Assembly (NCBI RefSeq): GCF_030418165.1
Contig: NZ_JAUHTQ010000002.1
Coordinates: forward strand, 310,001 to 374,000
Reading direction: 5' to 3'
Length of the DNA stretch: 64,000 nucleotides
From: Ureibacillus aquaedulcis
GTDB taxonomy: Bacteria > Bacillota > Bacilli > Bacillales_A > Planococcaceae
Shown: piece after piece, positions 51,648 through 61,348 of the stretch
How the letters are laid out: every line of letters starts with the position of its first letter
Numbering within the stretch: the first letter of the stretch is position 1
Program-made: the position numbers and the translations under genes
The notes under the pieces: model-generated
The model's database searches: none
Told to the model about the DNA's origin: nothing
What the model saw: the letters and a program-made list of their open reading frames with translations, nothing else

Positions 51648-53246
51648 CTACTTCACATCCAATAGATTAGTAATCATGTAATATTCACTCTTTGCAGTCA
51701 CCCAATTCTCAACTCTGTTTTCGTTATAGGCAACAATCGTAGAAGGATGCAGGACAAAAGAATTAATGACATTTTCATGTACATAATCTGCTGCCTGCTC
51801 TGCAAGTACTGCTCGTTCTTCCTGTCCAACGGTTTGGTTGAGCTTATCGATGATGGCAGTGAGTTCAGGCTCATGAGCACCACTAAAGTTGAGGGCACCA
51901 GTTGGATGATAGGTAGCATTTAAATAATAGCCCGCATCCCCCCGTGGGGCTGTTAAATTACTATAGGTCGCCAAATCCCAATCTCGGTTGGACGCCATAT
52001 ATTCTTCGGGAATATCAATTTGGCGAAGTTCTACATCAATTCCAATTTGTTTCGCATCAGATTGAAAAACTTGAGCGATTAATGGCAAATCCGCTCTCGC
52101 ACTATAAGTTAAAAGAGTAAATTTAAGCTGTTCTCCATTTTTTTGCATTTTTCCATTTTCCAGAGAATAGCCCGCTTCTTCCAAGTACTTTTCCGCTATA
52201 TGTGCTCCCGTTTCGCTCTCCTCATAAGATGGGGCAAACGGCAGGGATGGTAAAAATGGGCTGACGGCTGCCTCACCATAACCTAAAAGGATATTATCAA
52301 CAATTTTCTGGCGATCAATCAATGCATCAATTGCACGACGAACATTAATGTCCTGCAGGCTTTTTCGCTCCATATTCATCGTCATCTGATGAACACGGAA
52401 AGTCGCAGTAGATTCAACTTTCAGGTCATCCATTGTTTCCAGGGATTCCAGGCTCTCTACCTCAGGACGGTAGACAATATCTACTTGCCCCGACTTCAGA
52501 GCAAGTGAACGGGCATTAGCATCTTCATTAAAAGAAAATGTGACTGAATCTAAATTGGAAGCACCATCCCAGTAATCATCATAACGATCAAGCTCAAGTT
52601 TGCTTCCTGGTGAAAATGACTTCAATACAAAGGGTCCTGTACCAACTGGATTATTGACAATATCCTGTTCTGTTACATCAATAATTGATACATTGGGGTT
52701 AACTAGCTCAGAAATAAATTCCGGGAAAGGTTCCTTCGTCGAAATATGTAATGTATACCCATCCGCTTCGATTTTTTCAATTTTGAGCGCATTTTGAATG
52801 GCAACACTCTCCTGCAGTGCCCGTTCAAGGGAAGCTTTCACTGCTTCTGCATCCATTTCTTTACCGTTTTGGAATGTAACATCTTTACGTAGTTGAATCG
52901 TCCAATGTTGACCATCCTCCCCTTCCCAACTTTCGGCGAGCCAAGGGGCAACAGTTAAATTTTCTTCATCCAATCTTACTAATGTTTCCGTTATTCCAGC
53001 TCTTAGTGGAACATAACTTGAATCAACATGGGGATCTAATGAATTAGTGGCAAAATTATAGAGAAAATTGATATGCCTTTCCTGAGAACTTTCTTCAACG
53101 GAACCTTCCGTTGATCGGTTACAAGCACTTAACAAGAAAATACATAAAAACAAGCTACCTACTTGAAGCAACTTACTTCCCAAAAATTTATGGGAACCCT
53201 TAAAAATAGTGAGTTGATACCCACTCTTTCCTTTAATAGATTTCAT
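51648..53246 (-). CDS. Family 5 substrate-binding lipoprotein, probable metal/metallophore binding
   Basis: A 532-residue solute-binding protein of the dipeptide/nickel class. A basic N-terminal extension leads to a signal with lipobox LLSACN (Cys about 43). The NSLDPHVDSSYVPLRAGITE segment, LVRLDEENLTVAPWLAESWE, NPVGTGPFVLKSFSPGSK and LKSGQVDIVYRPEVESL follow the pattern of NikA and the staphylopine-binding CntA. AGAGGAGG lies 5 bases before ATG. Together with the Zur-type promoter, zinc or a zinc-metallophore complex is a likelier ligand than nickel or peptide. No metallophore synthesis genes are nearby. Confidence 0.88.
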   Translation of the reverse strand: MKSIKGKSGYQLTIFKGSHKFLGSKLLQVGSLFLCIFLLSACNRSTEGSVEESSQERHINFLYNFATNSLDPHVDSSYVPLRAGITETLVRLDEENLTVAPWLAESWEGEDGQHWTIQLRKDVTFQNGKEMDAEAVKASLERALQESVAIQNALKIEKIEADGYTLHISTKEPFPEFISELVNPNVSIIDVTEQDIVNNPVGTGPFVLKSFSPGSKLELDRYDDYWDGASNLDSVTFSFNEDANARSLALKSGQVDIVYRPEVESLESLETMDDLKVESTATFRVHQMTMNMERKSLQDINVRRAIDALIDRQKIVDNILLGYGEAAVSPFLPSLPFAPSYEESETGAHIAEKYLEEAGYSLENGKMQKNGEQLKFTLLTYSARADLPLIAQVFQSDAKQIGIDVELRQIDIPEEYMASNRDWDLATYSNLTAPRGDAGYYLNATYHPTGALNFSGAHEPELTAIIDKLNQTVGQEERAVLAEQAADYVHENVINSFVLHPSTIVAYNENRVENWVTAKSEYYMITNLLDVK

Positions 53247-53280
53247 AGAAACCTCCTCTTACCTTTTTTGTTTTTTAAAC

Positions 53281-53328
53281 CGTAATCATTACGCTTTGAA
53301 TTATATAGTAATGATTACGATTTATCAA
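53281..53328 (-). promoter_or_regulatory. Promoter with two Zur-type boxes
   Basis: Minus strand promoter TTGATA (53323-53328), 17-base spacer, TATAAT (53300-53305). The spacer is occupied by TCGTAATCATTACTA (53306-53320) and the start-site area by CGTAATGATTACG (53281-53293), a perfect 6-1-6 palindrome. The Zur consensus in Bacillus is CGTAATnATTACG, distinct from Fur (GATAATnATTATC) and PerR. Zinc-loaded Zur would block the whole promoter. Confidence 0.85.
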
Positions 53329-53690
53329 GGAGAATTTTTCCTCTCCAAAACTAAAAGCAGCGGAACTTTAAATGTACTTCTTTACAGTAAATTCCTAAAT
53401 TTAATTTCTAATCAAGGTTGAATAAGTAAGTCGTCTGCATTCTATATAACTATGTAAAGACCAGAATAGCTCTATTATTTAATTATATTTCTTGAAAAAA
53501 CTTAAAGGATGATTACGGAAATAGAATAAAACAAAACAAAAGAGAAAGCGGTACTTCACTTTCTCTTGATTATTTCAGCAAATCCTATAACTTAAAACTG
53601 AACTACATAGAAACAATAAGGATATGGTCTTCTCCGCCTTGAAATCGATAGTGTTCTAGGGAGATTACCTACTTTCAATCTAATCGCATA
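53329..53690. other. Gene-free region upstream of the Zur promoter
   Basis: No coding frame is supported. A hairpin AAGAGAAAG/CTTTCTCTT at 53538-53567 could be a terminator fragment on either strand; the gene it would serve is not evident. Confidence 0.4.
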
Positions 53691-53693
53691 TGA

Positions 53694-53725
53694 AAAAAGC
53701 GATCACCTTTTTTCGGTGTCGCTCC
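53694..53725 (-). terminator. Terminator of glucarate operon
   Basis: GCGACACC / GGTGATCGC (one bulge) followed by TTTTTTC on the minus strand, 24 bases after the gntR stop. Confidence 0.8.
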
Positions 53726-53748
53726 CTTTAGTAAAAATATAGACAACA

Positions 53749-54429
53749 TTATTGCTTATTTAAAATCTTTGTACGAACAAAGGATAAATGTTTATACATG
53801 GCATTATAGGCTGCCATGTGATCCCTTTGTTGTAGTGCCGAATAAATTGCCAAGTGATGCTCTATTGTTATATCAGGGTCACGATAAGTAATTAAACTAT
53901 CCGTTTTCTTGTGAGCAATCAGTAATGCTACAATCATCCCCTCCACAACCGGGTTTTCAGCTGCTTCTGCAATAATTCGGTGGAATTCTTGATCTAAATA
54001 ACCGTAATCCTTATCGCGATTTTGTTCAATCGCATCAATCGTGCTTTTTAATCTTTCCAGCTCGTCATCCGTAATTTTCTCGCAAGCCATCGTCACAAGG
54101 CCAAGTTCCAAAACCATACGAGCTTCTATAATGGCCGGTACATCATTAATGGATAGGGCCAGCATCGCCTTGAAGGGCGAACTGCTTATTTTATCATTAA
54201 TAATTGTGCCATCCCTCGGCTTGCGTGTAACGATTTCCAAGGTTTCCAGCGCACTTAGCGACTCTCTTAGTACCGGACGACTTACCGCGAATTGTTCCAT
54301 TAATTCGAATTCCGAAGGCAACCGATCTCCTGGCTTTAATTGTCCGCTCATCAATAAATTGACAACATTGTCGAGCACTTGCTGAGAAAGTGTTGTTCGT
54401 TTAATATTTCCAGAAGAAAATTTATTCAA
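53749..54429 (-). CDS. GntR-family (FadR subfamily) regulator of glucarate operon
   Basis: A 226-residue regulator. The N-terminal winged helix (LSQQVLDNVVNLLMSGQLKP GDRLPSEFELMEQFAVSRPV) matches GntR, and the C-terminal FCD domain has the metal/ligand residues in EARMVLELG, DQEFHRIIAEAAENP and EHHLAIYSAL. It is last in the catabolic operon, 69 bases after gudD. It probably represses the operon through ATTGTnAGACAAT sites (58460 and 59817), with a sugar-acid as inducer. This assignment is from context. Confidence 0.9.
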   Translation of the reverse strand: MNKFSSGNIKRTTLSQQVLDNVVNLLMSGQLKPGDRLPSEFELMEQFAVSRPVLRESLSALETLEIVTRKPRDGTIINDKISSSPFKAMLALSINDVPAIIEARMVLELGLVTMACEKITDDELERLKSTIDAIEQNRDKDYGYLDQEFHRIIAEAAENPVVEGMIVALLIAHKKTDSLITYRDPDITIEHHLAIYSALQQRDHMAAYNAMYKHLSFVRTKILNKQ

Positions 54430-54498
54430 TCTAATTCACACACCTATTCTGTCATCTACATGATTTATTATACTATATATGAAAAAGAATTGAATTTA

Positions 54499-55845
54499 TT
54501 AGCGAACAAGACACGGCTTTTTCGGATCAAACTTCCAATTCGGCACTAAAAACTGCATAGCTACGGAATCATCACGCGTTCCTAGCGCATTTTCTATATA
54601 TAATTCGTTAGCTCTTTTTAATGCTTCCCAATCAAGCTCGACTCCTAATCCCGGTTTGGTTGGTACAGCTACTTCTCCATTTACAATCTTAAATGGTTCT
54701 TTCGTTAACTGTTGGCCATCCTGCCAGATCCAGTGTGTATCAATTGCTGTTATATCACCTGGAGCCGCTCCTGCTACATGTGTAAACATAGCCAGAGAAA
54801 TATCAAAATGGTTGTTGGAATGAGAACCCCATGTGTAACCCCATTCATGACAAAGTTGGGCAACTTTAACCGAGCCCTCCATTGTCCAGAAATGTGGATC
54901 TGCCAAAGGAATATCAACTGACTGCAGCGTATGCGCATGGCCAAATTGGCGCCAATCCGTCGATACCATGTTTGTAGCCGTTTTCAAACCAGTGCGACGT
55001 TTAAATTCCGCCATTATTTCACGGGATGAGTAGCCATTCTCGGCACCGCATGGATCTTCAGCATATGCAAGCAAATGTCCGCGATTTTTCATCGCTTTAA
55101 CAGCTTCCTCAAGTGTCCATCCACCATTAGGATCTAGAGTTATCCTTGCATTCGGGAAGCGCTTAACAAGTGCTTCGATTGCATCCATTTCTTCTTCTGG
55201 TGATAAGACACCACCTTTTAACTTAAAATCTTCAAAACCATAACGCTCATATGCCGCTTCCGCCAACTTCACAATCGCTTCTGGCGTCATAGCTTCTTGA
55301 TGGCGTAAATATGTCCAATCATCCACAGATCCTTCGCCTGTTAAGTATGGCAAATTAGTTTTGTTGCGGTCCCCGATATAGAATAGATAGCCCAGCATTT
55401 TTACGCTTTCTCTTTGACGGCCATCTCCCAATAAATCACATACAGGTACTTCAAGATGCTGCCCCAGGAGGTCAAGCAGCGCAGATTCTACTGCAGTTAC
55501 AACGTGAATTGTTGTGCGCAGGTCAAAAGTTTGTAAACCACGCCCGCCACTATCTTTATAAGAGAATTTTTGGCGAATCGATGAAAGTATTGCTTTGTAC
55601 TGACCTATTTTCTTATCTACGATCAGCGATGCAGCTTCCTCTAGTGTTTTAGCAATTTCTTCTCCTCCAGGAACTTCACCAACACCGATATTCCCCATAC
55701 TGTCTTCCAATACCAAAATATTTCTTGTAAAGAATGGACTATGTGCACCACTCAAATTTAGTAACATGCTATCATACCCAGCAACAGGGTACACTTTTAC
55801 ATCCCGTACTACAGGAACAACTGACGTAAGATTTGCCGTTTCCAT
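54499..55845 (-). CDS. gudD: Glucarate dehydratase
   Basis: An enolase-superfamily enzyme that dehydrates D-glucarate (and L-idarate) to 5-keto-4-deoxyglucarate. The 448-residue length fits GudD. Landmarks: [23 protein letters not shown] region, the [15 protein letters not shown] Lys motif, metal ligands in [15 protein letters not shown] and the ATNM segment, and catalytic [17 protein letters not shown]. It ends the enzyme part of the operon before gntR. Confidence 0.95.
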   Translation of the reverse strand: METANLTSVVPVVRDVKVYPVAGYDSMLLNLSGAHSPFFTRNILVLEDSMGNIGVGEVPGGEEIAKTLEEAASLIVDKKIGQYKAILSSIRQKFSYKDSGGRGLQTFDLRTTIHVVTAVESALLDLLGQHLEVPVCDLLGDGRQRESVKMLGYLFYIGDRNKTNLPYLTGEGSVDDWTYLRHQEAMTPEAIVKLAEAAYERYGFEDFKLKGGVLSPEEEMDAIEALVKRFPNARITLDPNGGWTLEEAVKAMKNRGHLLAYAEDPCGAENGYSSREIMAEFKRRTGLKTATNMVSTDWRQFGHAHTLQSVDIPLADPHFWTMEGSVKVAQLCHEWGYTWGSHSNNHFDISLAMFTHVAGAAPGDITAIDTHWIWQDGQQLTKEPFKIVNGEVAVPTKPGLGVELDWEALKRANELYIENALGTRDDSVAMQFLVPNWKFDPKKPCLVR

Positions 55846-55991
55846 TACAATCCCTCCACTACTGTGAAATCAATTTAAAATCCCGATTATCCTTAATTAG
55901 AAGATGAAAATGAGCATTGCGATTAAGTTATGGACACTATCTTTCAAAGTGTACCGATTAACTTTGCCTATGTTTTACAAAAATTATTGGC

Positions 55992-56013
55992 AGCCATGGC
56001 GAAGCACCATGGC
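55992..56013. terminator. GC-rich hairpin between gudD and dehydrogenase genes
   Basis: CAGCCATGG / CCATGGCTG stem with a 7-base loop. It is followed on the minus strand by CCAATAATTTTTG, so at most a weak terminator or an mRNA processing stem inside the operon. Confidence 0.45.
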
Positions 56014-56024
56014 TGAGAATAAAC

Positions 56025-57485
56025 TTACTTTACAAACACAGTTTTAATAGAAGTGAAGAATTCGATTGCAGCACGACCCTGTTCACGTGAATGAGAACTA
56101 GATTGCTTCATTCCACCAAATGGCGCCTGAAGCTCAACCCCAGCACTTTCAGCATTGATACGTACTAATCCTGCATCCATTTCATTGATGAATGTCAGCA
56201 TTTTTTGAATATTAGTCGTAAAGATTGATGCACTTAAACCGAATTCGGAGTCATTTGCCAATTCAATAGCTTCTTCCATGCTTGAAACTTTCATCAAGCC
56301 CAGTACTGGTCCGAAGATCTCTTCTCGTGCGATTCGCATATCTGGTGTTACTTTATCGAAGATTGCCGGCGTTACAAAGTAGCCCTCACGATCAACGCGC
56401 TCTCCACCCTGCAATAGTTCGGCACCCTCTTGTTGTCCAATTTCGATATACGACAGCACAGTTTCCAACTGGGAAGCACTTGAACATGGCCCCATCCAAG
56501 TGGATGAATCTTCTCCGCTTCCAACCGTAATCTTCGCAGTTTCTTCTACTAGTTTCTTTCTAAATTCTTCATATACAGCCTCATGTACAATAACGCGACT
56601 TGTCGCTGTACACTTTTGTCCAGTAGATTTCAAGCCCCCGCTGATTGTTGCTTCGACTGCTAGATCTAAATCCGCATCTTCTGCTACAATAACAGGATTT
56701 TTCCCGCCCATTTCAAGCTGATATTTAATGCCCTTGTCGAATGCCAGTCGGCCAATATGTTTACCTACTGTGTTAGAACCAGTGAACGTAACAGCTTTAA
56801 TATGTGGGTTTGCAAGCATTGCATCTCCTATTACAGCACCTGATCCAGTTACTAGGTTGATGACACCTTTTGGCAAATTAGCTTGATCGAAGCATTCAAC
56901 AATTTTTGCTGCTGTTACAGATGTCTCATTAGCCGGTTTTAAAACGACAGTATTTCCGTAAACAAGTGCAGGTGCCATTTTCCAGATAGGAATAGCTATC
57001 GGGAAGTTCCATGGTGTGATGACACCAACAACCCCTAGTGAAGTACGTTTAGTAAACATCAAGGCATCTGAATCGCTTGATGGGATAACATCTCCAGTTG
57101 AACGCATTCCTTCGCCTGCATAATAGCGTAAAATGGCTACTCCACGAGCTGCTTCCCCTTTTGCTTCTGCAAAAGTTTTACCCATTTCCTTCGTCATTGT
57201 TAATGCAATTTCGTCTAATCTTTCTTCTAATATATTAGATACCTTAAGCAGGTAATCTCCGCGTGTAGGTGCAGCTAGACGACTCCAAGATTTATGTGCA
57301 TCGTTTGCTGCTGTAAATGCTTCATTTACTTCTTCAATGGAAGATTTTTGAATAATCCCCACTACTTCCGAAGGATTCGCTGGATTAGTACTTTCAGATA
57401 CTTCACCAGTTGCAGAATTTACCCATTCACCATTAATATAGTTGCCATATACTTTTACTGCAGATTCTTGATTAGTTACTGACAT
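56025..57485 (-). CDS. Alpha-ketoglutarate semialdehyde dehydrogenase (YcbD/GucD-like)
   Basis: An aldehyde dehydrogenase of 486 residues, oxidising 2,5-dioxopentanoate to 2-oxoglutarate with NAD(P). Conserved parts: [22 protein letters not shown] coenzyme/substrate loop (seen in two pieces), general base Glu in EMGGKNP, catalytic Cys in [11 protein letters not shown] and [16 protein letters not shown] 57485 follows AAGGAGATG. It overlaps kdgD by 14 bases, and the product of KdgD is its substrate. Confidence 0.92.
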   Translation of the reverse strand: MSVTNQESAVKVYGNYINGEWVNSATGEVSESTNPANPSEVVGIIQKSSIEEVNEAFTAANDAHKSWSRLAAPTRGDYLLKVSNILEERLDEIALTMTKEMGKTFAEAKGEAARGVAILRYYAGEGMRSTGDVIPSSDSDALMFTKRTSLGVVGVITPWNFPIAIPIWKMAPALVYGNTVVLKPANETSVTAAKIVECFDQANLPKGVINLVTGSGAVIGDAMLANPHIKAVTFTGSNTVGKHIGRLAFDKGIKYQLEMGGKNPVIVAEDADLDLAVEATISGGLKSTGQKCTATSRVIVHEAVYEEFRKKLVEETAKITVGSGEDSSTWMGPCSSASQLETVLSYIEIGQQEGAELLQGGERVDREGYFVTPAIFDKVTPDMRIAREEIFGPVLGLMKVSSMEEAIELANDSEFGLSASIFTTNIQKMLTFINEMDAGLVRINAESAGVELQAPFGGMKQSSSHSREQGRAAIEFFTSIKTVFVK

Positions 57486-58410
57486 AAGATCCATCTCCTT
57501 TTAAGTTGCCGTATTTTTCCTCAGCTTTTGCAATAATCGCTTTTAGTGCTTCATAATGCTCAGGCTCTACTGGAGCAATTGGGGGACGAACATTAGTACT
57601 TACCGGTAATCCAACAATTTGCATACCTGCCTTGATCAGGGAAACCGCATAGCCTTTCTTTTGTCTGCGAATATTATGAATCGGGAAAATAATGTCCTCA
57701 TAAATCTCGCTAACTTTTTGTTTATCCCCATTTTGTAAAGCTTCAAAATATTGTTTTGAAACATAAGGAATATAGTTCGAAATAGCGGATGAATATGTGT
57801 CATAGCCAATATGGACATAAGTTGGCATTGTTACCTCTGCAAGCGGCATACCGTTGATCCATACAAAACGGTCCCCCAATGCTTGTGTAAATTCGACATT
57901 CACCTCAATATTCCCTACTCCATCTTTAAATCCTTTAAGTTGTGGGATTTCAGCCAATTTCTTTAATGTGTCCACTGTCAAAGTACAGTTATCACGTTGG
58001 TACACAATTGCATTCAATTCAGTACTTTCTGCAATTGTTTTCACATATTCATAGATTCCATCTTGTGATGGTTCAATCAAGTATGGCGGTAAAATAAGAT
58101 AGCCATCAACTTGATGCTTCGCCGATAATTTTGTTTGCTGTAATGCAGCGGTAATGTTCCCGCCAACTCCTGTGTAAATCGGTACTCGGCCATTTACTAC
58201 TTCTTTCGCTTTAATAATCAATTGCTCATACTCTTCATTATCGATTGCGTGTAATTCACCCGCCCCACAAGCGATAAATACAGACTCTAAACCATTTTCA
58301 ATCAAGAATTCAACATTTCGCTGAAAAGCTACATAATCAATTGATAAATCATCATTCATTGGTGTTACAGGAAAACCTAAAATACCTCTTGGAATTTCTC
58401 TTGTTTGCAT
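57472..58410 (-). CDS. kdgD: 5-keto-4-deoxy-D-glucarate dehydratase
   Basis: A dihydrodipicolinate-synthase-superfamily enzyme of 312 residues that decarboxylates and dehydrates ketodeoxyglucarate to 2,5-dioxopentanoate. [20 protein letters not shown] at the N terminus, [10 protein letters not shown], the tyrosine in NAIVYQRDN and the Schiff-base lysine in [10 protein letters not shown] identify it. A near-palindrome ATTGTTAGACAAT lies 50 bases upstream of the start. Confidence 0.94.
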   Translation of the reverse strand: MQTREIPRGILGFPVTPMNDDLSIDYVAFQRNVEFLIENGLESVFIACGAGELHAIDNEEYEQLIIKAKEVVNGRVPIYTGVGGNITAALQQTKLSAKHQVDGYLILPPYLIEPSQDGIYEYVKTIAESTELNAIVYQRDNCTLTVDTLKKLAEIPQLKGFKDGVGNIEVNVEFTQALGDRFVWINGMPLAEVTMPTYVHIGYDTYSSAISNYIPYVSKQYFEALQNGDKQKVSEIYEDIIFPIHNIRRQKKGYAVSLIKAGMQIVGLPVSTNVRPPIAPVEPEHYEALKAIIAKAEEKYGNLKGDGSYVSN

Positions 58411-58459
58411 ACTATTAACCTTCTTTCATTCTATTATTATTTTTTTACCCATTTGTAAT

Positions 58460-58472
58460 ATTGTTAGACAAT
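58460..58472. promoter_or_regulatory. Candidate GntR operator upstream of kdgD
   Basis: ATTGTTAGACAAT, a TTGT-n3-ACAA palindrome of the FadR-type form. It matches the site at 59817-59829 at 12 of 13 positions. Confidence 0.6.
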
Positions 58473-58539
58473 TAAAATTTGATGAGGGTTGCATTTCCTC
58501 AACACGCTTATGCTATTGTGCTATTCATAAATCCCCTCC

Positions 58540-59559
58540 CTAATATGCTCTTCCTTTATATTCCACCAGTGCATTCAGAAGGGCTTTCATATACCCAATC
58601 GAGTATGCAAAGCCTAAGCTGGAATGTTTCCATCCAATATTCGAATATGCCCATTTATCATCCAGGTCTGGTGTATCGCCTGCAAAAGTTAAAACGTGAT
58701 CAGGATTGATACATCCCTTGTACCCAACTTTGTCGAGTTCAAGTAAGATTTTAAACATGTTGAGATCCCCATCATCCAACATTGCTTCTTCAAAAGCGCC
58801 TGCTGTTGGAAGGCTTCCACGTACATTTCGGAAGTGAACCAGGAAGATACGATTCTTTCTTCCAAAATGGTTGATTTCATCCATAACCAATGACGAGCCA
58901 CCAGCTTCAGCTCTAGTTCCGATACAATATACGAAACCGACATTCTTTTGAGGGAAGTCATCGATAATGCGGTGAAGACCAATCCCTCCAAAAGGAGAAT
59001 CCGGGTGCGGTGTATCAGATGGATGCATCGCAACATTTACGTTTTTATCTAGTGCCACGTCTACAATTTCTCGATATGCCCGTTGGAAGTTACCCCACCA
59101 ACGTGTTAGCTCCTCACTTGTAGGGGTAGGGTCTTTCTTGCTTAATAAGCCTACACTCTCCCCCCTGCCAATCATGCCACCACGTTGTATAGATTTATAG
59201 CTTTGGGAACGACCATAGAACACATCGCCTTCAAAGCGTTGTCGTACAATCGAGATACCTGCCTCCCCAAAGACTTTTACCGCATTAATAGAATTTTCAA
59301 GTTCCTTTTCACTACCTGGCTGCTCTTCCATAAAAGCGCTTGTAATATTAGGCAGTGTGACACGATTCATTTCTAATCCCCAGCTGCGCAAACGCTTTTT
59401 TAACACTAAAAGTTCGTCTAAATCCGGAAAGCCTTGTTCTTTAACACCTTTAAAAGAATGGCCGATCCCAAAGTCAACACAATCAATTCCCAGCTGCACC
59501 ATCTGTTGTAAATCCAGATCAGATAGATCAGTTGTATTGACGGTTACTGAAATCTTCAC
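58540..59559 (-). CDS. UxuA-like mannonate dehydratase family enzyme
   Basis: A 339-residue TIM-barrel protein of the UxuA family. Metal-site and active-site parts are VNVAMHPSDTPHPDSPFGGI (UxuA: AVHPDDPP), IFLVHFRNVRGSLPT with the usual HFRN(V/I) motif, and CINPDHVLTFAGD. The pattern departs from canonical UxuA at the second aspartate (PSD for PDD), so a related sugar acid may be the substrate. GTG 59559 follows AGAGGTG. It is the first gene of the operon, a position usually taken by a transporter gene in glucarate loci. Confidence 0.82.
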   Translation of the reverse strand: MKISVTVNTTDLSDLDLQQMVQLGIDCVDFGIGHSFKGVKEQGFPDLDELLVLKKRLRSWGLEMNRVTLPNITSAFMEEQPGSEKELENSINAVKVFGEAGISIVRQRFEGDVFYGRSQSYKSIQRGGMIGRGESVGLLSKKDPTPTSEELTRWWGNFQRAYREIVDVALDKNVNVAMHPSDTPHPDSPFGGIGLHRIIDDFPQKNVGFVYCIGTRAEAGGSSLVMDEINHFGRKNRIFLVHFRNVRGSLPTAGAFEEAMLDDGDLNMFKILLELDKVGYKGCINPDHVLTFAGDTPDLDDKWAYSNIGWKHSSLGFAYSIGYMKALLNALVEYKGRAY

Positions 59560-59810
59560 AGATGTCACCTCTCCCAATCGCAAATTATTAAACTCTTATA
59601 ATGCTTAAATAGATGATGAAGTTTCCTCAGTATTTATATATATATACTGACCTGCTAAAAAATCATGGAATGCTGCTTCCCCGAATTAATGCCACTTAAA
59701 AAATCAGAACTGAAAGCGATTTCAAACAGAGATAAGAGCAGCTACCTTCATCCTTACTCAGGTTCCGGGTGAAACATTTCATCCCCCTTATCTTTATAGA
59801 ATTTTCTGAT
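59560..59810. other. 5' untranslated region of glucarate operon
   Basis: About 250 bases between the proposed start site and the first gene. No leader ORF or recognised riboswitch was found. Confidence 0.4.
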
Positions 59811-59816
59811 AAATTA

Positions 59817-59846
59817 ATTGTAAGACAATCATACAATATAAGTCAA
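59817..59846 (-). promoter_or_regulatory. Glucarate operon promoter with GntR operator
   Basis: Minus strand TTGACT (59841-59846), 18-base spacer, TACAAT (59817-59822). The palindrome ATTGTAAGACAAT (59817-59829) overlaps the -10 element, ideal for repression by the GntR-type protein of the operon. Confidence 0.72.
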
Positions 59847-59962
59847 TATGTTTCTTTTAATAAGTTTCAATTTTTGAAGAAAATTCTTTTTTTCCAAATA
59901 AAAAACTAGCAAAAATAGACATAACAGAGGTTTCTACGTGCATTTTTGTTCATGAGCATGAC

Positions 59963-59996
59963 AAAAAGACCTTCAACATTAAATGTTGAAAGTCCT
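59963..59996 (-). terminator. Terminator of queuosine operon
   Basis: GGACTTTCAACA / TGTTGAAGGTC stem followed by TTTTTG on the minus strand. Confidence 0.8.
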
Positions 59997-60038
59997 TAGT
60001 CTATTGCTTTTTATATGAATCTATTCAAGATTTAAATG

Positions 60039-60578
60039 TTACCCTGTAATCATGTCTCTTTCTTTCATTCCCTGAATTCGAGATAAGACCAAGGCACCAA
60101 TCATTTGAATGACCGTTTTTACAATGACTTGACCTATAATGGCCGCGGGTACTGCTTCCCATGGCAAGAAGCCTGCTCCAAGTGGACTTAGGCCGATGAT
60201 GACGAACACGACAGAATCCAGCAGCCCCCCAGCAATTCCGCTGTAAAATACCCGCCAAGCCATTGGCAGCTTCAAGCGTGTATAGATTTCGGTATCCGCC
60301 GTTTCCGCGATTAAAAATGAAAGTGCTGATGCCGCAACCACCATTAATGTGTCACCTAATAAGTAAGATACCAGTGCCGACAAAAACAATGCCGTGAAGA
60401 TAAATAGATACGTTTTTCTTCTTCCATATTTATTTTGTACGAGATCACGAAAGATGAAGGTTGCCCCAACAAAAAGCGTCCCCATCGGAATGATGAACAT
60501 ACCAAGCTCTAATGGTGCAAATCGCGCTGTGACTACATTGGCAATCACAATTGATAATAAATAAAATAATATTCTCAT
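60039..60578 (-). CDS. VUT-family queuosine precursor transporter
   Basis: A 179-residue membrane protein with about six helices of the YhhQ/VUT family, which take up queuosine precursors such as preQ0 or preQ1. The PMGTLFVGATFIFRDLVQNK segment and ALSFLIAETADTEIYTRLK are typical. It is the last gene after queE, 41 bases downstream, in a preQ1-controlled operon, which supports the function strongly. Confidence 0.86.
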   Translation of the reverse strand: MRILFYLLSIVIANVVTARFAPLELGMFIIPMGTLFVGATFIFRDLVQNKYGRRKTYLFIFTALFLSALVSYLLGDTLMVVAASALSFLIAETADTEIYTRLKLPMAWRVFYSGIAGGLLDSVVFVIIGLSPLGAGFLPWEAVPAAIIGQVIVKTVIQMIGALVLSRIQGMKERDMITG

Positions 60579-60619
60579 GTGTCTCTCCTTAAATCATCTT
60601 AAAAATTTTAGATTCATAA

Positions 60620-61348
60620 CTATACGCCTCTTTTATTTCCCCAAACAAGCGTATGTAGTTGCGGCAGGACTTTAACATTCCTTAATTCATTGTCTGCAAC
60701 TACCTTGTCAATCAATGTTTCGTATTTCTCCAGTAAACGACTGATCAATTGCTGATTATTCCTCTCTGCAATATCGTCATTACCTACTTGAAGGTAAAAA
60801 GGAATTGCAGGGTACATGAAATGAATTTTCTTTGCATAATCATAATCCTCTTCATTAAAGACAACAATTTTCAGTGAAATATGCTGATTGCTGTCTGGAT
60901 TTTCAAGTTTTTCTACTATTTCAGAAAGGATTGAATAATTCGTATCCATTCCTGAACTCGGGGGCTTTGGCGAGATTGTTAATTCATCTATCTTATATAG
61001 CCAATCTTGCCATTTGCTCCCCTGTGTCTCCACTCCGATTTTTATGTCATTTGCATTTAAGATCGAAATGAGTGATTCTAGATTCCGAAGAAGTACAGGA
61101 TTTCCGCCCGAAATCGTCACAAATGAAAATCCATCGCCTCCAAGACGCTTCAACTCAGCCCATATCTCTTCAGCTGACATTTGAGCAATTAAATGCTTTC
61201 CACTACCGTCCCATGTAAATGAAGAATCGCACCATGAACAGGAATAGTCACAACCAGCTGTCCTCACAAACATCGTCTTCTGACCAACTACCATTCCTTC
61301 ACCCTGTATAGTCGGTCCAAAAATTTCAATAACGGGAATTTTACTCAA
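60620..61348 (-). CDS. queE: 7-carboxy-7-deazaguanine synthase QueE
   Basis: A radical-SAM enzyme of 242 residues that contracts the ring of 6-carboxytetrahydropterin to 7-carboxy-7-deazaguanine. The 4Fe-4S motif is Cys33, Cys37, Cys40 (GCDYSCSWCD), of CxxxCxxC form. FGPTIQGEGMVVGQKTMFVR precedes it and TISGGNPVL follows. Its start overlaps the queD stop by 8 bases. Confidence 0.95.
   Translation of the reverse strand: MSKIPVIEIFGPTIQGEGMVVGQKTMFVRTAGCDYSCSWCDSSFTWDGSGKHLIAQMSAEEIWAELKRLGGDGFSFVTISGGNPVLLRNLESLISILNANDIKIGVETQGSKWQDWLYKIDELTISPKPPSSGMDTNYSILSEIVEKLENPDSNQHISLKIVVFNEEDYDYAKKIHFMYPAIPFYLQVGNDDIAERNNQQLISRLLEKYETLIDKVVADNELRNVKVLPQLHTLVWGNKRGV

Noticed and set aside
48300-53246. 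Plain nickel importer (nikABCDE)
   Set aside because: Family resemblance alone cannot separate nickel, peptide and metallophore importers, and the Zur boxes argue for zinc.
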